Source: Polynucleobacter rarus (lineage in GTDB: Bacteria > Pseudomonadota > Gammaproteobacteria > Burkholderiales > Burkholderiaceae). Taken from it: DNA of 64,000 nucleotides. The notes under the pieces are model-generated. The model was not told the DNA's origin, ran no database searches, and saw only the letters and a list, made by a program, of their open reading frames with translations. The translations under genes and the position numbers were made by a program. Shown one piece after another: positions 61,958 through 64,000 of this stretch. The stretch's first letter is position 1. Each line of letters opens with the position of its first letter. The stretch lies in contig NZ_NTGB01000001.1 in the NCBI RefSeq assembly GCF_003072505.1, positions 1,785,955-1,849,954 of the forward strand. Direction: 5' to 3'.

Positions 61958-63370
61958 ATGACTGATCTTTCACAGATCTCATCTGATTTGCCGTTGCTTA
62001 CGCAATATGTTGCGAACTTTTCTACACAATTAAAATTTTCTGATCTCTCAGAAGAGGTCAATGAACTAGCCAAAAAATCTATCTTAGATGCCGTTGGAGT
62101 TTCTCTATCTGGATCTATTTCGGAACCGAATAAAGTACTAGAAAAATATTTACAAAGCCTCAATTGCCAAGGTCCAGCGACTGTCATTGGCTCCAACTTA
62201 AAGCTATCGCCAAGGTTTGCGGCTCTTGCCAACGGCACCGCTATGCATGCAGACGACTATGACGACACTTTACAAGCGCAAACGGGTAGATTTCAAGGTA
62301 TACACCCTACTTCACCAGTACTCGCAGCACTCTTAGCGTATTCAGAAACTACTCAAGTATCCGGTAAACAATTTTTAAAAGCCTTCCAAGTTGGTGTGGA
62401 GGTTTCTTGTCGGTTATTTGATGCAACGCATGTTAACCACATTTTGCATGGCTTTCACTCGACAGGAACCTGTGGCATGCTAGGTGCCACAGTAGGTCTA
62501 GCTAACTTACAAAATTTCGACAACCAGGCAACTGCAATTGCTCTCGGTATTGCAGCTAGTCAAGCTGGAGGCCTACAAGAAAATTTTGGCACAATGGTAA
62601 AACCGTTTCATGCAGGACGCTCTGCTGAAGGGGCCATCGTGTCGGTCGATCTTCAAAAGATCGGCTTTACTGCATCACCTATTATTCTAGAAGCGAAGAG
62701 AGGCTTCTTTCAAGCTTTAGGGGGTGGTTATGAAGCCGATCGACTGCTCGGAAAATTAGGTAATCCATGGTCATTTTTAGACCGCGGAATCTGGCTAAAG
62801 CCCTACCCAACCGGCAGCCTCGGACATCCTGCAATGACGGCTATGCATGAGTTAGTTCTTGAGCATCATATTCAAGTAAACGACGTACAAAAAATCATCC
62901 TCAAAACGAGTCAAAATATTCACCATACTTTATTGCATCATCGGCCTAAAACAGAGCTGCAAGCGAAGTTTAGCCTTGAGTTTTGTTTAGCAGCGCTCCT
63001 AGTAGACCGAGCCTGTGGACTCAATCAGTTTCATGATGAATATGTCAATCTTCCTGCTATTCAATCAGCTATTCAACTTATCGAATATACCTACTTCACC
63101 CCAGAAGAAGAGAAAAATAATCAACACACAATCGTGACTAGTTTCGTATCGATTGTTCTTAAAAATGGTGAGAGTTACTCGATACGAAAAGATTTTGGGA
63201 AAGGCAATAAAGCAAATCCCATGAGTGAAGCTGAAATTACGGATAAATTCAGAGAATGCTCAGAGTATCGCAAATGGGATAGTAAAAAAACAGAAAATGC
63301 CATCATGTCTATTCGAAACATTGAGGCTTTAGATGATATGCGCCAATTAACGCAGAGCTTAGGATCATGA
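61958..63370 (+). CDS. MmgE/PrpD family protein
   Basis: The 470-residue protein belongs to the MmgE/PrpD fold family, which includes 2-methylcitrate dehydratase and other dehydratases or isomerases. Family features include AKKSILDAVGVSLSG, HADDYDDTLQ and FHSTGTCGMLGATVGLA, with KPFHAGRSAEGAI and a PTGSLGHPAM segment following. The substrate is not set by the sequence. It overlaps the next gene by 4 nt (ATGA), a Bug-family substrate-binding protein, which suggests uptake and use of an organic acid. Confidence 0.88.
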   Translation: MTDLSQISSDLPLLTQYVANFSTQLKFSDLSEEVNELAKKSILDAVGVSLSGSISEPNKVLEKYLQSLNCQGPATVIGSNLKLSPRFAALANGTAMHADDYDDTLQAQTGRFQGIHPTSPVLAALLAYSETTQVSGKQFLKAFQVGVEVSCRLFDATHVNHILHGFHSTGTCGMLGATVGLANLQNFDNQATAIALGIAASQAGGLQENFGTMVKPFHAGRSAEGAIVSVDLQKIGFTASPIILEAKRGFFQALGGGYEADRLLGKLGNPWSFLDRGIWLKPYPTGSLGHPAMTAMHELVLEHHIQVNDVQKIILKTSQNIHHTLLHHRPKTELQAKFSLEFCLAALLVDRACGLNQFHDEYVNLPAIQSAIQLIEYTYFTPEEEKNNQHTIVTSFVSIVLKNGESYSIRKDFGKGNKANPMSEAEITDKFRECSEYRKWDSKKTENAIMSIRNIEALDDMRQLTQSLGS

Positions 63371-64000
63371 AATCAATGCTCCGCAAAATCACTTATGTCA
63401 TCTTAGGGGCTTTCTATTTATGTTCTTTCTCATATGCTGCTGAACCTTCTAATGATGCAAGCAATTATCCGACAAAGCCTATTCGCTTAATTCTGCCTTT
63501 TCCAGCAGGGGGTGGCACTGATAATTTAGCAAGAATTATGGCGCCCAAGTTATATAAGTTACTAGGGCAGCCAGTTATCATTGATAACCGTCCTGGTGCT
63601 TCTGGGAATATTGCTACAGAGGCGGTAGCTAAAGCTAACCCTGATGGTTATACCGTTCTCATGGGATATAACACTGCCCTCACTTTTAATCCTTTAATTT
63701 TTCAGAATCTCAGTTTTGATATTCAAAAAGACCTCAAACCGGTAACGCTTTTAGCCACCGCAAAATATTTCTTGGTAGTCAATAACTCGGTTCCAGCAAA
63801 ATCATTAAAAGAGCTCATCACCTTAGCTAAAGAAAAACCTGGACAATTAAATTATTCCTCAGGTGGCAATGGTGGGACATTACATTTAGCTGCTGAACTG
63901 TTTAAGTTTAGGACTGGCACTGAAATCACTCATGTGCCTTATAAAGGTGGCGCACCAGCAACGCTCGGGGTTCTCACCGGTGAAGTACAAATGACCGTCG
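63367..64000 (+). CDS. Bug/TctC-family tripartite tricarboxylate transporter binding protein (partial)
   Basis: The frame is open to the window edge (about 211 codons, C-terminus missing). It has a Sec signal peptide (MKSMLRKITYVILGAFYLCS, then SYAAEP) and the Bug-family N-lobe: YPTKPIRLILPFPAGGGTDN and GQPVIIDNRPGASGNIATE, followed by ANPDGYT. The later THVPYKGGAPA is also present. Such proteins bind small carboxylates in the periplasm; the ligand is unknown. They are very numerous in Burkholderiales, which supports the lineage assignment. Confidence 0.9.
   Translation, partial: MKSMLRKITYVILGAFYLCSFSYAAEPSNDASNYPTKPIRLILPFPAGGGTDNLARIMAPKLYKLLGQPVIIDNRPGASGNIATEAVAKANPDGYTVLMGYNTALTFNPLIFQNLSFDIQKDLKPVTLLATAKYFLVVNNSVPAKSLKELITLAKEKPGQLNYSSGGNGGTLHLAAELFKFRTGTEITHVPYKGGAPATLGVLTGEVQMTV

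Overview
The window is most likely chromosomal DNA of a freshwater betaproteobacterium of the Polynucleobacter type (Burkholderiaceae). The DNA is AT-rich and the cluster layout and protein sequences are betaproteobacterial. BciE beside AcsF, MmgE/PrpD and Bug-family transporter genes, and trxC all fit. The organism looks like an aerobic anoxygenic phototroph: the oxygen-dependent cyclase AcsF is present, the anaerobic cyclase BchE is not seen, and the carotenoid genes predict the spheroidene/spheroidenone series. The genus is inferred; no rRNA gene is present.

Region 1 (1-3611) looks like the end of a genomic island. It has a GIY-YIG nuclease gene running off the left edge, a small phage/plasmid-type gene group, an IS3-family insertion (2058-3373), and a 3' fragment of tRNA-Lys(UUU) at 3566-3611 that resembles an attachment site. 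Region 2 (3612-7616) holds a terminator, a decayed DUF427 remnant, an amidohydrolase, a MEKHLA-domain protein, a 1-Cys peroxiredoxin, thioredoxin 2 and small membrane proteins.

Region 3 (about 7800-57700) is a nearly complete photosynthesis gene cluster. From left to right: pucBA plus a PucC-family transporter and two small membrane ORFs (+); bchG-bch2-bchP-tspO-hemA-dxs (-); bchFNBHLM-lhaA-puhABC-bciE-acsF-puhE-ispH (-); ppaA-ppsR-crtA-crtD-crtC (+); crtIB (-); crtEF-bchCXYZ-pufB-orf73-pufALMC (-); bchO plus a 42-residue ORF (+); bchID (-); and an AppA-like BLUF photoreceptor gene (+). Together these cover geranylgeranyl-PP and tetrapyrrole supply, Mg chelation, ring E closure, both nitrogenase-like reductases, esterification, carotenoids, reaction centre, LH1, LH2 and the PpsR/PpaA/AppA control circuit. 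Region 4 (57740-64000) has an alpha/beta hydrolase, an SDR epimerase, hemE-hemC, an MmgE/PrpD protein and a partial Bug-family solute-binding protein.

Control appears to centre on PpsR. TGT-N12-ACA sites, often in tandem, lie upstream of pucB, bchG, bchF/ppaA, ppsR, bchC, crtE and bchI/appA. A second dyad motif (TTAGGG-N4-CCCTAA type), which I cannot assign, recurs in five of these same regions. Other points that stand out are an unrecognised single-span membrane protein encoded between pufB and pufA, an LH2 alpha chain with Phe44-Leu45 at the positions that distinguish B800-820 from B800-850 antennae, and a deep out-of-frame overlap of crtD and crtC.
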